A model generated the notes under the pieces. It saw only the letters and a program-made list of their open reading frames with translations, had not been told where the DNA came from and did not search any database. DNA of 64,000 bases, from the NCBI RefSeq assembly GCF_000424665.1, contig NZ_AUKI01000023.1, positions 62,001 to 126,000 on the forward strand. Direction: 5' to 3'. Positions 16,709 through 25,243 of the stretch are shown here, piece after piece; the stretch's first letter is position 1, and each line of letters begins with the position of its first letter. The translations under genes were made by a program, and so were the position numbers. Source of the DNA: Salinimicrobium terrae DSM 17865 (lineage in GTDB: Bacteria > Bacteroidota > Bacteroidia > Flavobacteriales > Flavobacteriaceae).

Positions 16709-17737
16709 CTAATTTTTCTCCTCAAGTTTTTGCTGCCACTTCCATGTGCTTGCCAATGCATCTTCAATAGTGTACTCAGCTTTCCATTTAAGAACCTCAT
16801 TAGCCTTATGTGTATCTGCATAGGCAGAGATTATATCCCCTTCCCTCCTTTCAGCAAATTTGTAGGGTAATTGCTTTCCGGAAACTTTTTCAAAAGCCTT
16901 TATTGCTTCAAGAACTGAATTTCCCTTTCCCGTACCAAGGTTGAATACTTCATAATTCTCCTTTTGCTCCTCTTCAAGTAATCGCTCTAAAGCCACTACA
17001 TGGGCACGGGCTAAATCCATTACGTGAATATAATCTCTTATACAGGTGCCATCTGGAGTTGGATAATCATTTCCGAAAACCGAAAGTTTATCTCTTTTAC
17101 CTGCAGCTGTCTGTGTAATGAATGGCACCAGGTTTTGAGGTGTACCTATTGGCAGCTCTCCAATATTTGCACTTGGGTGCGCGCCAATTGGGTTAAAATA
17201 TCTTAATGAAATAGCACTTAAATGAGGCACTGCTTTACAAGTATCAAAAATGATCTCCTCTCCTATTTGTTTCGTATTACCATAGGGAGATTCAGCTTTT
17301 TTTACAGGCGCACTCTCGGTAATTGGCAATTCATCGGCCTGCCCATAAACTGTACAGGAGGAACTGAATATAAATTTTGGTGCTTCTTTTTCTTTTAACT
17401 GTTGTAATAAATATATCAGCGTATTTAAATTGTTTTCATAATAGAGCAAAGGATTCTCCACACTTTCACCTACTGCTTTAGAAGCGGCAAAATGTATCAC
17501 TCCTTCAATGTTAGGATACTTGTCAAAAAAGTGATTTACAGCCTGCTTGTCCCGAAGGTCCAGATTCTCAAATTCCGGAGAGATTCGGGTGATTTTTGTA
17601 ATTCCCCCCAACACTTCGATAGAAGAATTAGACAAGTTATCTACTATTACAACTTCAAACCCTTTTTCCTGAAGTGCCACCACAGTATGAGAACCTATAA
17701 AACCCAAACCACCCGTCACCAGTATTTTTTTACTCAT
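16709..17737 (-). CDS. galE: UDP-glucose 4-epimerase
   Basis: 342 residues, extended SDR. The NAD-binding GxxGxxG (TGGLGFIGSH) is at 8-17. The catalytic serine region is SSSCTVYG with YxxxK (YGNTK, Tyr near 151). SLRYFNPIGAH and RDYIHVMDLA are GalE signatures. It interconverts UDP-glucose and UDP-galactose for surface polysaccharides and galactose use. It stands alone on the minus strand. Confidence 0.93.
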   Translation of the reverse strand: MSKKILVTGGLGFIGSHTVVALQEKGFEVVIVDNLSNSSIEVLGGITKITRISPEFENLDLRDKQAVNHFFDKYPNIEGVIHFAASKAVGESVENPLLYYENNLNTLIYLLQQLKEKEAPKFIFSSSCTVYGQADELPITESAPVKKAESPYGNTKQIGEEIIFDTCKAVPHLSAISLRYFNPIGAHPSANIGELPIGTPQNLVPFITQTAAGKRDKLSVFGNDYPTPDGTCIRDYIHVMDLARAHVVALERLLEEEQKENYEVFNLGTGKGNSVLEAIKAFEKVSGKQLPYKFAERREGDIISAYADTHKANEVLKWKAEYTIEDALASTWKWQQKLEEKN

Positions 17738-17927
17738 TTTTATTATTTCTGAATCTTCCGCAAATTAAGAAATTACCATGTATAAAAGGAAAGCTAAGAG
17801 CTGAATTACTAAACCACCTTTAATTCTTTATCTATATAGTTAAAAATCACACTAAAAGCTATTTCAGGAGCAGAGACCTGCAGAAAAAATAGGATGAACT
17901 TCCATCCCGAATTAGGAGCTTTTAAGG

Positions 17928-17935
17928 TATATTTG
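17928..17935 (+). promoter_or_regulatory. -7 promoter element for the DUF3817 gene
   Basis: TATATTTG, exact TAnnTTTG, 19 bases before the ATG at 17955. Confidence 0.45.
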
Positions 17936-17954
17936 CATCATTAAAAAAATAGCT

Positions 17955-18239
17955 ATGTCTTTAGAATCACAAGTAAAAATTTTTAAATGGATCAGCATTT
18001 TTGAAGGGGTATCATTTCTTGTGCTGTTGTTAATTGCAATGCCATTAAAATACATCTGGGAATTGCCAGAAATGGTGCGTATAGTTGGGATGGCTCATGG
18101 CATCTTGTTTGTAGCGTACATTTTTGGAGCTTTATTATTGTTCAAGCCACTACAGTGGAAGTTTAAAACTCTTATGATTGTCTGTTTAAGCTCGGTTCTA
18201 CCCCTGGGCCCTTTTTATGTTGAGAAAAAATATTTGTAA
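17955..18239 (+). CDS. DUF3817-type small membrane protein
   Basis: 94 residues with three predicted helices (EGVSFLVLLLIAMPLKYIW; MVRIVGMAHGILFVAYIFGALLLF; TLMIVCLSSVLPLGPFYVEKKYL). EGVSFL near the N-terminus and VGMAHGILF are typical of DUF3817 (YdzA-like) proteins. Role unknown. The MscS-type channel gene starts 3 bases after the stop, so the two are probably one operon, which hints at membrane/osmotic function. Confidence 0.72.
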   Translation: MSLESQVKIFKWISIFEGVSFLVLLLIAMPLKYIWELPEMVRIVGMAHGILFVAYIFGALLLFKPLQWKFKTLMIVCLSSVLPLGPFYVEKKYL

Positions 18240-18242
18240 TCC

Positions 18243-19526
18243 ATGTGGGAGGATATAAAGGAACTAAGTAATTTTTTAGCCGAATTTTTTATTGAAAAGG
18301 GATTAGATGCAGATATAGCTCATTTCCTGAACATGCTGGTGAATATCATTTTTGTTTCTATTCTCTGGTTTGTCATACATAAAATTACAAAGAGCCTTCT
18401 TCTTACCACCTTCCATAAGTTTACCAATAAGACCAAAACCACTTATGATGATTACCTTGTAAAAAGTAATTTTCCGAAATATGTAAGCAATATTTTTCCG
18501 CTTTTATTGCTCATATTGACGGTGCCTGTGGTATTTGAAGATTATCCACGGCTACTCGTTGTATTTGAAAAGCTTGTAGACCTCTATATTATTTTTCTTA
18601 CGGTGCTCATTGGCCGGAGCCTGGTGCGAACCACAACAAATTATATGAAGCGGCATGAGCGCTACCAAGACAAACCTATTGAAAGCTATGCACAGGTACT
18701 TATAATTGGCTTCTGGTCATTAGGTTTAATTTTTGCATTTTCAGAAATTACCGAAAGATCTGTTATTGGATTTTTAATTTCTCTGGGTGCGGCATCTGCC
18801 ATTATCCTGTTCATATTTAAAGATACCATAATGGGGTTTATAGCCTCAATTCAGGTTTCGGTTAATGACATTGTTCGCATTGGGGATTGGATTACCTTCA
18901 GCAAGTACGGGGCCGATGGTTTTGTAACCGAAATCAACCTCGCTACGGTGCGAGTGCAGAATTGGGACAACACTTACACCACAATTCCAACTTATAACCT
19001 TATTGCCGATTCTTTTCATAACTGGAGAGGAATGCAGGAATCTCCCGGCCGGCGGATCAAGCGATCTCTGAATATTAAACAAAATTCTATAAGATTTATA
19101 AATGATGAGGATATCGAGAAATTTGAAGAATTTGGTTTGGTTGCTCCTTATATAAAACAACGACAGGAAGAAATAAATGAGCACAACCAGAAATTGGGTG
19201 TAAATAAAAAACATCTACTTAACGGAAGACATCAAACAAATCTTGGGGTCTTCAGAAATTACGCTCTTGCTTATTTAAAAGCACATCCACAGATCCACCA
19301 GGAAATGACTATGATGGTGCGTCACCTTCCTCCTACCACCCAGGGTATTCCCCTGGAAATCTATTGTTTTAGTGCTGATAAGAGATGGGAGTTTTATGAA
19401 GCAATAACTGCCGATATATTCGATCATTTAATTGCTGCAGTACCATATTTTGACTTACAATTATTTGAGTCTCCTTCCGGAGATGATATTATTAAGTCTA
19501 TGAAAAGTTTATCAAAAATTTACTAA
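18243..19526 (+). CDS. Mechanosensitive channel of the MscS family (YbdG-like)
   Basis: 427 residues. An N-terminal multi-helix membrane part (about five TM) is followed by the MscS pore helix and beta domain: ILFIFKDTIMGFIASIQVSV leading into NDIVRIGDWITF. The long C-terminal cytoplasmic domain (residues ~270-427) matches the YbdG/MscM architecture, not the small MscS. It releases solutes on hypo-osmotic shock. A terminator follows at 19531. Confidence 0.9.
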   Translation: MWEDIKELSNFLAEFFIEKGLDADIAHFLNMLVNIIFVSILWFVIHKITKSLLLTTFHKFTNKTKTTYDDYLVKSNFPKYVSNIFPLLLLILTVPVVFEDYPRLLVVFEKLVDLYIIFLTVLIGRSLVRTTTNYMKRHERYQDKPIESYAQVLIIGFWSLGLIFAFSEITERSVIGFLISLGAASAIILFIFKDTIMGFIASIQVSVNDIVRIGDWITFSKYGADGFVTEINLATVRVQNWDNTYTTIPTYNLIADSFHNWRGMQESPGRRIKRSLNIKQNSIRFINDEDIEKFEEFGLVAPYIKQRQEEINEHNQKLGVNKKHLLNGRHQTNLGVFRNYALAYLKAHPQIHQEMTMMVRHLPPTTQGIPLEIYCFSADKRWEFYEAITADIFDHLIAAVPYFDLQLFESPSGDDIIKSMKSLSKIY

Positions 19527-19530
19527 ACAA

Positions 19531-19559
19531 AAAGCTGCCATTCTCACGGCAGCTTTTTT
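19531..19559. terminator. Intrinsic terminator after the MscS gene
   Basis: Stem AAAGCTGCC/GGCAGCTTT (19531-19539, 19548-19556), loop of 8, then T run. It can also act for the convergent gene ending at 19578. Confidence 0.85.
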
Positions 19560-19577
19560 ATTATCATTTACAAAGAT

Positions 19578-20663
19578 CTAGTGAACTTCGTCCCTGTGGT
19601 CATCTTTGTAATTCCTTCCTCTACGCCTGTCATCATCATCCTCATAATCTTCTCTGAAATAATTATGTCGGGCATAATCGTTTCGCAGGTTCTTTGCTCC
19701 TAAATATCCTCCCGCAGCTGCAGTTATTACACCCAGGATTAAAGCAATTGCAAGGTACATGGCAGCATCAGAAACTCCCTGAGCTACACTTTCTGCAGTT
19801 TTATTTGCCTGCTCCTTAGTATTAGCAAGAAATTCCTCCGCTTGTTGACGCAAATTGTCATATTGAGCCAGGTAATTATCTACTGCCTGTCTTGCTTCAC
19901 TTTCAGACATATCGGTACGTTCTGTCAATACATTTACAAGCGCCTGTTTATCCACCTCTTCAAAGGTGCCTTCAAATTCATTCTTGGCATTATTAAAAAT
20001 TTGTTCTATTTGATTGTTTAAACTTCCGGGTTGAGTAACGACTTCCTGGCCTTGTTCTCTAGCTTCGGAAGTTACTTCTTGTGCCTGGCTTTCTATTCGG
20101 TCCGGATCCAGCTCCTCTTTACCTGTATCCTCCAGGAGAGCATAAAATTCCTGCTTTGCCTGCTCCAGTGAAATATTTAATGATTGAGATTGTTGCTGAT
20201 TCTGAGCTTGATCACTACTACTACCTGTAACCACATTTTCAATAGCTTGTCCTGTAGAAGAAACTGCAGAACTAACTATGTTTCCAACTCCGGAAATGAT
20301 ACTCCCAACCGTTGAGGTAAGTAACCAGGCTGAAATAAAAGTGTATAAGGCCCATGTCATTATTCCCTGAATCATCCCGCTTTTATTAGAGAAAGAAACT
20401 CCAACACGGGCAGCGACATAACCGCCAATAAATAATGCCACTAAACAACTCACTATCCACCAGATGAGAGCTCCTGTGCCCAAACCACTTAAGGGATTAC
20501 TTTCTTCGGTAGGCTCAATAGAACCAAAGCCTACTGCAAGCCCTATAAGATTTAGTAAAAGCATGACAGATATTATTGCAACTACACCTGCAAAAATTGC
20601 CCTCCAGGAAACTCCTTTTCTAGGCACAGAGTCATAGCTGTTAATTTCAGTTACTGTTTTCAT
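19578..20663 (-). CDS. Membrane protein with long Gln/Glu-rich central region, unknown function
   Basis: 361 residues. Four or five membrane helices occur near 22-48, 63-90, 98-130 and 296-322. A hydrophilic central region (about 150-290) is rich in Gln/Glu and looks helical or coiled-coil. The C-terminus is charged and repetitive in Asp/Arg (DDDDRRRGRN). The first TM block is similar in style to the YrzE/TIGR04086 group found in Bacteroidota, sometimes annotated as PhnA-like or CAP-Gly-like without evidence. It is convergent with the MscS gene. No function assigned. Confidence 0.62.
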   Translation of the reverse strand: MKTVTEINSYDSVPRKGVSWRAIFAGVVAIISVMLLLNLIGLAVGFGSIEPTEESNPLSGLGTGALIWWIVSCLVALFIGGYVAARVGVSFSNKSGMIQGIMTWALYTFISAWLLTSTVGSIISGVGNIVSSAVSSTGQAIENVVTGSSSDQAQNQQQSQSLNISLEQAKQEFYALLEDTGKEELDPDRIESQAQEVTSEAREQGQEVVTQPGSLNNQIEQIFNNAKNEFEGTFEEVDKQALVNVLTERTDMSESEARQAVDNYLAQYDNLRQQAEEFLANTKEQANKTAESVAQGVSDAAMYLAIALILGVITAAAGGYLGAKNLRNDYARHNYFREDYEDDDDRRRGRNYKDDHRDEVH

Positions 20664-20799
20664 AATTAAAATATTTGGTTGTTAAATAATTTATTAGTTG
20701 ATTTTCATAAAGTTAACCCTTAATAAATCTAAAATTCATAAAATAATCAAAAGGTTCGGTATTTTCCTTCATGAACATGAGAAAACTCATTTTTTAAAA

Positions 20800-20807
20800 T
20801 AAATTTG
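20800..20807 (+). promoter_or_regulatory. -7 promoter element for the EEP hydrolase gene
   Basis: TAAATTTG, exact TAnnTTTG, 26 bases before the ATG at 20834. Confidence 0.45.
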
Positions 20808-20833
20808 TTCAATAAAAAACAAGGTATTCTCTC

Positions 20834-21931
20834 ATGCATCTTAAACCTTTCCTTCAGGGCTTTGGAATTTTTGCTGTACTAATCTCCCTCTTCCCTTTTG
20901 TTGCTTCAGATTACTGGTGGATAAGGATGTTCGATTTTCCTCATGTACAACTCACGATTCTCACCCTTGTGGCCCTACTGGTCTATTTCTTCAGGTTTGA
21001 TTTGCATAACTGGAGAGATTACACCTTTGTCACCGTCTTAACGGTCTGTTTTTTACTGCAATTAACCAAGATATATCCTTATACACCTTTCTCAGGTGAG
21101 CAGGTTAGACAAAATACTGCTGCCGTTCCAGGTAGCAGTATCAGTATACTAGCTACCAATGTGCTGCAGCAGAATGACCGGTATGATTTGGTAGTAAGGG
21201 AAATCTTTAGACAGGATCCCGATCTTCTCATCTTTACCGAAACTAATACTACCTGGCAAAATGAATTGCGAAAACGCCTGAAGGATTTTGATTATGACTA
21301 CCGTATGGAAATGCCCCTTAACAACACTTATGGAATGCTGGTTTACTCCCGCCTGGAATTGCTTGAACCTCAAATAAGGTTTCTTTTAGAGGACAGTATT
21401 CCTTCCATGCACGCAAAAGTGGTTTTGCCTTCCCGGGAGGTAATACAGTTACATGTCATTCATCCCACACCACCAATGCCTCCCCATGACGGATCTTCAA
21501 CAGACAGGGATGCCCAAATGATGATGGTGGCAAAAATGGCAAAAGAATCAAAGCATCCGGTGATTGTAGCGGGAGATTTCAATGACGTTGCCTGGTCTGA
21601 AACTACTCAGCTTTTTCAGGAAGTGAGCGGACTTTTGGATCCACGTGTGGGTCGCGGACTTTTTAATACTTATAATGCGGATAGCTGGCTTATGAGATGG
21701 CCTCTGGACCATTTATTTGTTTCACATGAATTCCGGATGGTAAAGATGGAAGTGGGACACGATGTCGAGTCAGATCATTTTCCTCTATATGCTAAATTAA
21801 GCCTGGAGCCGGAAGTAAGAGCGGTACAGACGGTTAAACCGGCAAGCCAGAAGGAAATGCAGGAGGCAGAAAAACAAATTGAAAAGGAGGAGAAAAAAGA
21901 TAGAAAAGAAAAAGCCGAGGGAAAAGAATAA
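20834..21931 (+). CDS. Endonuclease/exonuclease/phosphatase (EEP) family membrane protein
   Basis: 365 residues. Three N-terminal membrane helices (to about 85) precede an EEP catalytic domain. Metal-binding and catalytic motifs are visible: ATNVLQ (N), FTETN (E near 137), GDFND (near 252-256) and SDHFPLYA (Asp-His pair near 316). This matches the DUF-linked membrane EEP group (YafD-like). The C-terminus is a Lys/Glu-rich tail. Substrate unknown (phosphodiester or lipid). It overlaps no neighbour and ends next to the convergent thioesterase. Confidence 0.82.
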   Translation: MHLKPFLQGFGIFAVLISLFPFVASDYWWIRMFDFPHVQLTILTLVALLVYFFRFDLHNWRDYTFVTVLTVCFLLQLTKIYPYTPFSGEQVRQNTAAVPGSSISILATNVLQQNDRYDLVVREIFRQDPDLLIFTETNTTWQNELRKRLKDFDYDYRMEMPLNNTYGMLVYSRLELLEPQIRFLLEDSIPSMHAKVVLPSREVIQLHVIHPTPPMPPHDGSSTDRDAQMMMVAKMAKESKHPVIVAGDFNDVAWSETTQLFQEVSGLLDPRVGRGLFNTYNADSWLMRWPLDHLFVSHEFRMVKMEVGHDVESDHFPLYAKLSLEPEVRAVQTVKPASQKEMQEAEKQIEKEEKKDRKEKAEGKE

Positions 21932-22321
21932 CTAGTTCTTAAGTCGGTCCTTCACAAACTCAATCTCGGTCTTTCCATGAGGTTTTGCCTTACCCTGGTC
22001 GTCAAGAGAAACCATAACAATTCTTTCTATGGTTATTATTACTTCCCGCGTCATCTTATTGCGAACTTCACATCGCAAAGTAATGGAGGCATTTCCAAAT
22101 TTCACCACATCCATTCCTATTTCCACAATATCACCTTCCCTTGCAGAGCTCTTAAAATCGATTTCACTCATAAATTTTGTGACCGTGCGGGAGTTTTCCA
22201 GTTGGATTATTGCATAAAGCGCGGCTTCCTCATCTATCCATTCCAGAAGTCTCCCACCAAACAAAGTGCCGTTGGGGTTAAGGTCCTGCGGCTTTATCCA
22301 TTTTCTGGTATGAAATCTCAT
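21932..22321 (-). CDS. Acyl-CoA thioesterase, hotdog fold (YciA-like)
   Basis: 129 residues, single hotdog domain. GTLFGGRLLEWIDEEAA is the BFIT/BACH/YciA signature with the catalytic Asp/Glu in the hotdog helix. KFMSEIDFKSSAREGDIVE is the second conserved strand region. It hydrolyses acyl-CoA, of unknown chain length. It is adjacent to the NUDIX and aldehyde dehydrogenase genes on the same strand, with a 36-base gap to the NUDIX gene. Confidence 0.85.
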   Translation of the reverse strand: MRFHTRKWIKPQDLNPNGTLFGGRLLEWIDEEAALYAIIQLENSRTVTKFMSEIDFKSSAREGDIVEIGMDVVKFGNASITLRCEVRNKMTREVIITIERIVMVSLDDQGKAKPHGKTEIEFVKDRLKN

Positions 22322-22357
22322 AGGGAAATTTTTTGTTGAAAAATAAAATTAAAAGTT

Positions 22358-22777
22358 TTATCTAAAATATTCTATCCGGGCGACCTCCAGGATTTCTGAA
22401 TGGTCAAAAGCAAGTTCAGGTAGATCGTTAATATTAAACCAGCCGGCTTCGGCGGCATCGTCATTTCCTTGAACCTTTTCTTCAGAGGTTACTTCGCCCA
22501 AATAGGTGACGCTGATAGTCCTGCCTCGCGGGTCTCTTCCCGGAGTACCAAATGTCTGCAGCTGTTTCAAATGTTGAACTTTTAGACCTGTTTCTTCTTC
22601 AAGCTCTCTCTTTGCACCATCTTCTAAAGGCTCTTCATCTTCAAGAAAACCTCCCGGAAGCGCCCATTGGTCTTTAAAGGGGACTTTTTTACGCTTGACC
22701 AATAGCACTTTGGATTCCTTATCATTTCTGAAAAATATCACACAATCTGTAGTTACCGAAATGTTTTGTCTAGCCAT
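22358..22777 (-). CDS. NUDIX hydrolase
   Basis: 139 residues. The Nudix box is GGFLEDEEPLEDGAKRELEEETGL, with the consensus spacing Gx5Ex7REUxEExGU. It hydrolyses nucleoside diphosphate derivatives (possibly ADP-ribose type, given GR and GTPGRDPRGR downstream). It ends 4 bases from the aldehyde dehydrogenase gene, suggesting one operon. Confidence 0.88.
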   Translation of the reverse strand: MARQNISVTTDCVIFFRNDKESKVLLVKRKKVPFKDQWALPGGFLEDEEPLEDGAKRELEEETGLKVQHLKQLQTFGTPGRDPRGRTISVTYLGEVTSEEKVQGNDDAAEAGWFNINDLPELAFDHSEILEVARIEYFR

Positions 22778-22781
22778 ATTT

Positions 22782-24134
22782 TTATTTAAAATAAACAGTC
22801 TGAATATTCACAAATTCCCTGATGCCGAATTTCGACAGCTCCCTTCCATAACCTGAATTCTTGGTCCCTCCAAAAGGCAGGCGGGGATCACTTTTAACCA
22901 GTTCATTGACAAACACTGCCCCATCCTCTATTTGAGGAATTAACTTTTGAGCCTTCTCCTTACTAGCTGTAAACAATGACACTCCAAGTCCAAATTGAGA
23001 GGAATTTATAAGATCAATCGCTTCTACTTCAGATGTAAAGGTGGTAATCCCTATTGCAGGACCAAAAGTTTCCTCATTAAAAACTGGCATTTGCGGGGTA
23101 ACATTTTTCAAAACAGTAGGTGCGTAAAATGCCTTTTTTCGCTCCCCTCCTGTTAATAATACGGCGCCCATTTCTACGGAATCATTTACCTGCTTCTCAA
23201 GGTCCTTTGCAAGGTCCTCCCTCGCCTGTACTCCAATAAAGGTGTCTTCCTCCATTGGATCGCCGGACTTCAATTCCTTAACCTGTTCTACAAACAAGTT
23301 TGTGAACTTTTCAGCAATATTTTCCTGAACTAAAAGACGCTTTCCTGCAATGCAGCTCTGTCCGGTATTCTGGAATCGGGCCTGCACGCAGGTTTTTACT
23401 GTTTCTTCCAAATTTGCGTCATCAAAAACCACCAGGGCATTACTTCCTCCCAGTTCCAGCACAGATTTTTTGATATGTTTTCCTGCCGTTGCGCCTACGG
23501 CTCTTCCTGCCCCTTCACTACCCGTTAAGGTGACAGCTCTAATCCTTTTATCCTGAAGTACGTCGTCAACCTTTTTACTACCTATGACGAGGTTCTGAAA
23601 ACACCCTTCGGGGAAACCTGCTCGAATAAATACTTTTTCAATGTTTTTCCCGCACCTCATCACATTGCTGGCGTGTTTAAGCACTCCCACATTACCTGCC
23701 ATTAAAGCCGGAGCGGCAAAACGTAATACCTGCCAAAAAGGGTAATTCCATGGCATAATTGCCAGCACTACCCCCAGAGGAGCATAATTCACATAACTTT
23801 TGGTGGCATCTGTTTCGACTTCTTCAGGAGCGAGTTGTTGTTCAGCATTCTCGGCATAGTACTCGCATACCCAGGCACACTTTTCAACTTCAGCAATAGA
23901 TTGTTTTATCGGCTTACCCATTTCCTGAGTGATCCCTTCGGCGTATTCCTGCTTATTTTTCCTAAGTTCTTCCGCAGCCTTAAGCATAAGCTTTGATCTA
24001 AATGAAAAAGAAGTAGATTTCCACTCAAAAAAGACAGCTGAAGCTTTTTCAAGTGCTTTGTCGATATCTTCAGAGGAAGATTCCCGGTGTTCTTCGATAG
24101 TTTCTCCTGTAAATGGATTTTTGGAAAAAATCAT
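22782..24134 (-). CDS. Aldehyde dehydrogenase (succinate-semialdehyde dehydrogenase type)
   Basis: 450 residues. The catalytic Cys is in [13 protein letters not shown], and the general base Glu in [13 protein letters not shown]. The NAD-binding [11 protein letters not shown] follows the ALDH pattern. The N-terminal [16 protein letters not shown] opening and [14 protein letters not shown] segment resemble SSADH (GabD/Sad) proteins. It likely oxidises succinate semialdehyde to succinate with NAD(P)+, but ALDH substrate calls from sequence alone are weak. Confidence 0.85.
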   Translation of the reverse strand: MIFSKNPFTGETIEEHRESSSEDIDKALEKASAVFFEWKSTSFSFRSKLMLKAAEELRKNKQEYAEGITQEMGKPIKQSIAEVEKCAWVCEYYAENAEQQLAPEEVETDATKSYVNYAPLGVVLAIMPWNYPFWQVLRFAAPALMAGNVGVLKHASNVMRCGKNIEKVFIRAGFPEGCFQNLVIGSKKVDDVLQDKRIRAVTLTGSEGAGRAVGATAGKHIKKSVLELGGSNALVVFDDANLEETVKTCVQARFQNTGQSCIAGKRLLVQENIAEKFTNLFVEQVKELKSGDPMEEDTFIGVQAREDLAKDLEKQVNDSVEMGAVLLTGGERKKAFYAPTVLKNVTPQMPVFNEETFGPAIGITTFTSEVEAIDLINSSQFGLGVSLFTASKEKAQKLIPQIEDGAVFVNELVKSDPRLPFGGTKNSGYGRELSKFGIREFVNIQTVYFK

Positions 24135-24293
24135 AAAATGGTGTTTTTCTAAAGGTAAAAAGAACCTGTAAGCAAGAGAAATTATTAGAAGGATTTTAAC
24201 TGAAACCCGAATTGTTCACAACACGTTTATAAATCAAAAATGAATGAACTCTAATCGCTTCGTTCTTTTACTATCTTTAAGAAAAACCCCACT

Positions 24294-24701
24294 ATGAGAG
24301 ATCGTGACCAAAGTTTACTTGAGTTAAGACCGCAAATAGAATCTGCTGTGGTGAATGCTTCAACCCTTCCAGATGAAAAGTTCCAGAACCGGACTCTGCG
24401 CCCGGTAATCTTGCTTCAAAATGATCTGCTACTCGAAGCTTTCAGGAATTACGTACAAAAACATAAAAATGTTTTTTATGAAATGACTGTAGATAAAAGA
24501 ATGACATACATTGAAAATTCTATTCAGAAGGACATAAAATTCCGAAACAGTTTAAAAGGAATGATCATTGGTCAATTCACCATTGATGAATACCAGTATT
24601 ATATAACTAACTCTTCTGCACTTAATAAAAGAATGATGAACCTTGTTAAGGACAGGTTGCAAAGTAATATCCAGCTGCTTGAGAAACTGTCAGCAGTATA
24701 G
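24294..24701 (+). CDS. Conserved flavobacterial hypothetical protein (glyoxalase-annotated family)
   Basis: 135 residues. Highly helical and charged, with no metal or active-site motif recognisable. The pattern MRDRDQSLLELRPQIE... with FQNRTLRPVILLQNDLL is, from memory, common in Flavobacteriaceae proteins often mislabelled glyoxalase; a true glyoxalase/VOC fold is not visible here. A near-consensus TATCTTTA lies at 24272. The GreA-like gene is about 90 bases downstream. Confidence 0.65.
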   Translation: MRDRDQSLLELRPQIESAVVNASTLPDEKFQNRTLRPVILLQNDLLLEAFRNYVQKHKNVFYEMTVDKRMTYIENSIQKDIKFRNSLKGMIIGQFTIDEYQYYITNSSALNKRMMNLVKDRLQSNIQLLEKLSAV

Positions 24702-24787
24702 ATCTTCCTGAAAACTGCAATTATTAAACTTTTGCTAATTGTTCTTTTTTAAATATTGCGTTGGCTAATTTTAAAAAAAGCAACAAA

Positions 24788-25240
24788 ATGAGCATTAACA
24801 AAGAAGAATTATTTAACAAATGTCTTGATACCGTCAATGAAAAAATTGACCAGTATAATGAGAAACTAAATACTCTTACCGGCCAGAATGAGCAGCACAA
24901 ATTTCATCCTGATTTTGATGAATATGGAAATAAAGGGGAAATGCTGACAGAGTATGAAAAGAATATAGTTTACCTTGACCGGGTAAGAAACATGAAAGAA
25001 ACTCTTGCCAATCTGGACCGGGACCATCGCAGTGAGGTGGTGCGACCGGGCAGCGTTGTAGAAACCAAAAACGGCTATTATTTTGTTTCGGTACCTCTCG
25101 GAGAAATCGAAATGGAGAGCGGTAGTAAAGTTTATGCAATCTCGTCGGACGCTCCTATTTACAAGGAAATGGAAGGAAAAAAAGAAGGTGATTCCTTTAG
25201 TTTTAGAGAAGGGGAAGTCGAAATTGTAAAAATTCTTTAA
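24788..25240 (+). CDS. GreA/GreB C-terminal-like protein (flavobacterial)
   Basis: 150 residues starting at the ATG at 24788; the frame opens at a TTG at 24761 but without support. The C-terminal half (VVRPGSVVETKNGYYFVSVPLG, then VYAISSDAPIYKEMEGKKEG) resembles the FKBP-like C-terminal domain of transcript-cleavage factors GreA/GreB. The N-terminal half is helical and may be the coiled-coil, shorter than in GreA. Similar flavobacterial entries are often mislabelled 3-oxoacyl-ACP synthase. Function in RNA polymerase rescue is possible but unproven. Confidence 0.68.
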   Translation: MSINKEELFNKCLDTVNEKIDQYNEKLNTLTGQNEQHKFHPDFDEYGNKGEMLTEYEKNIVYLDRVRNMKETLANLDRDHRSEVVRPGSVVETKNGYYFVSVPLGEIEMESGSKVYAISSDAPIYKEMEGKKEGDSFSFREGEVEIVKIL

Positions 25241-25243
25241 TTT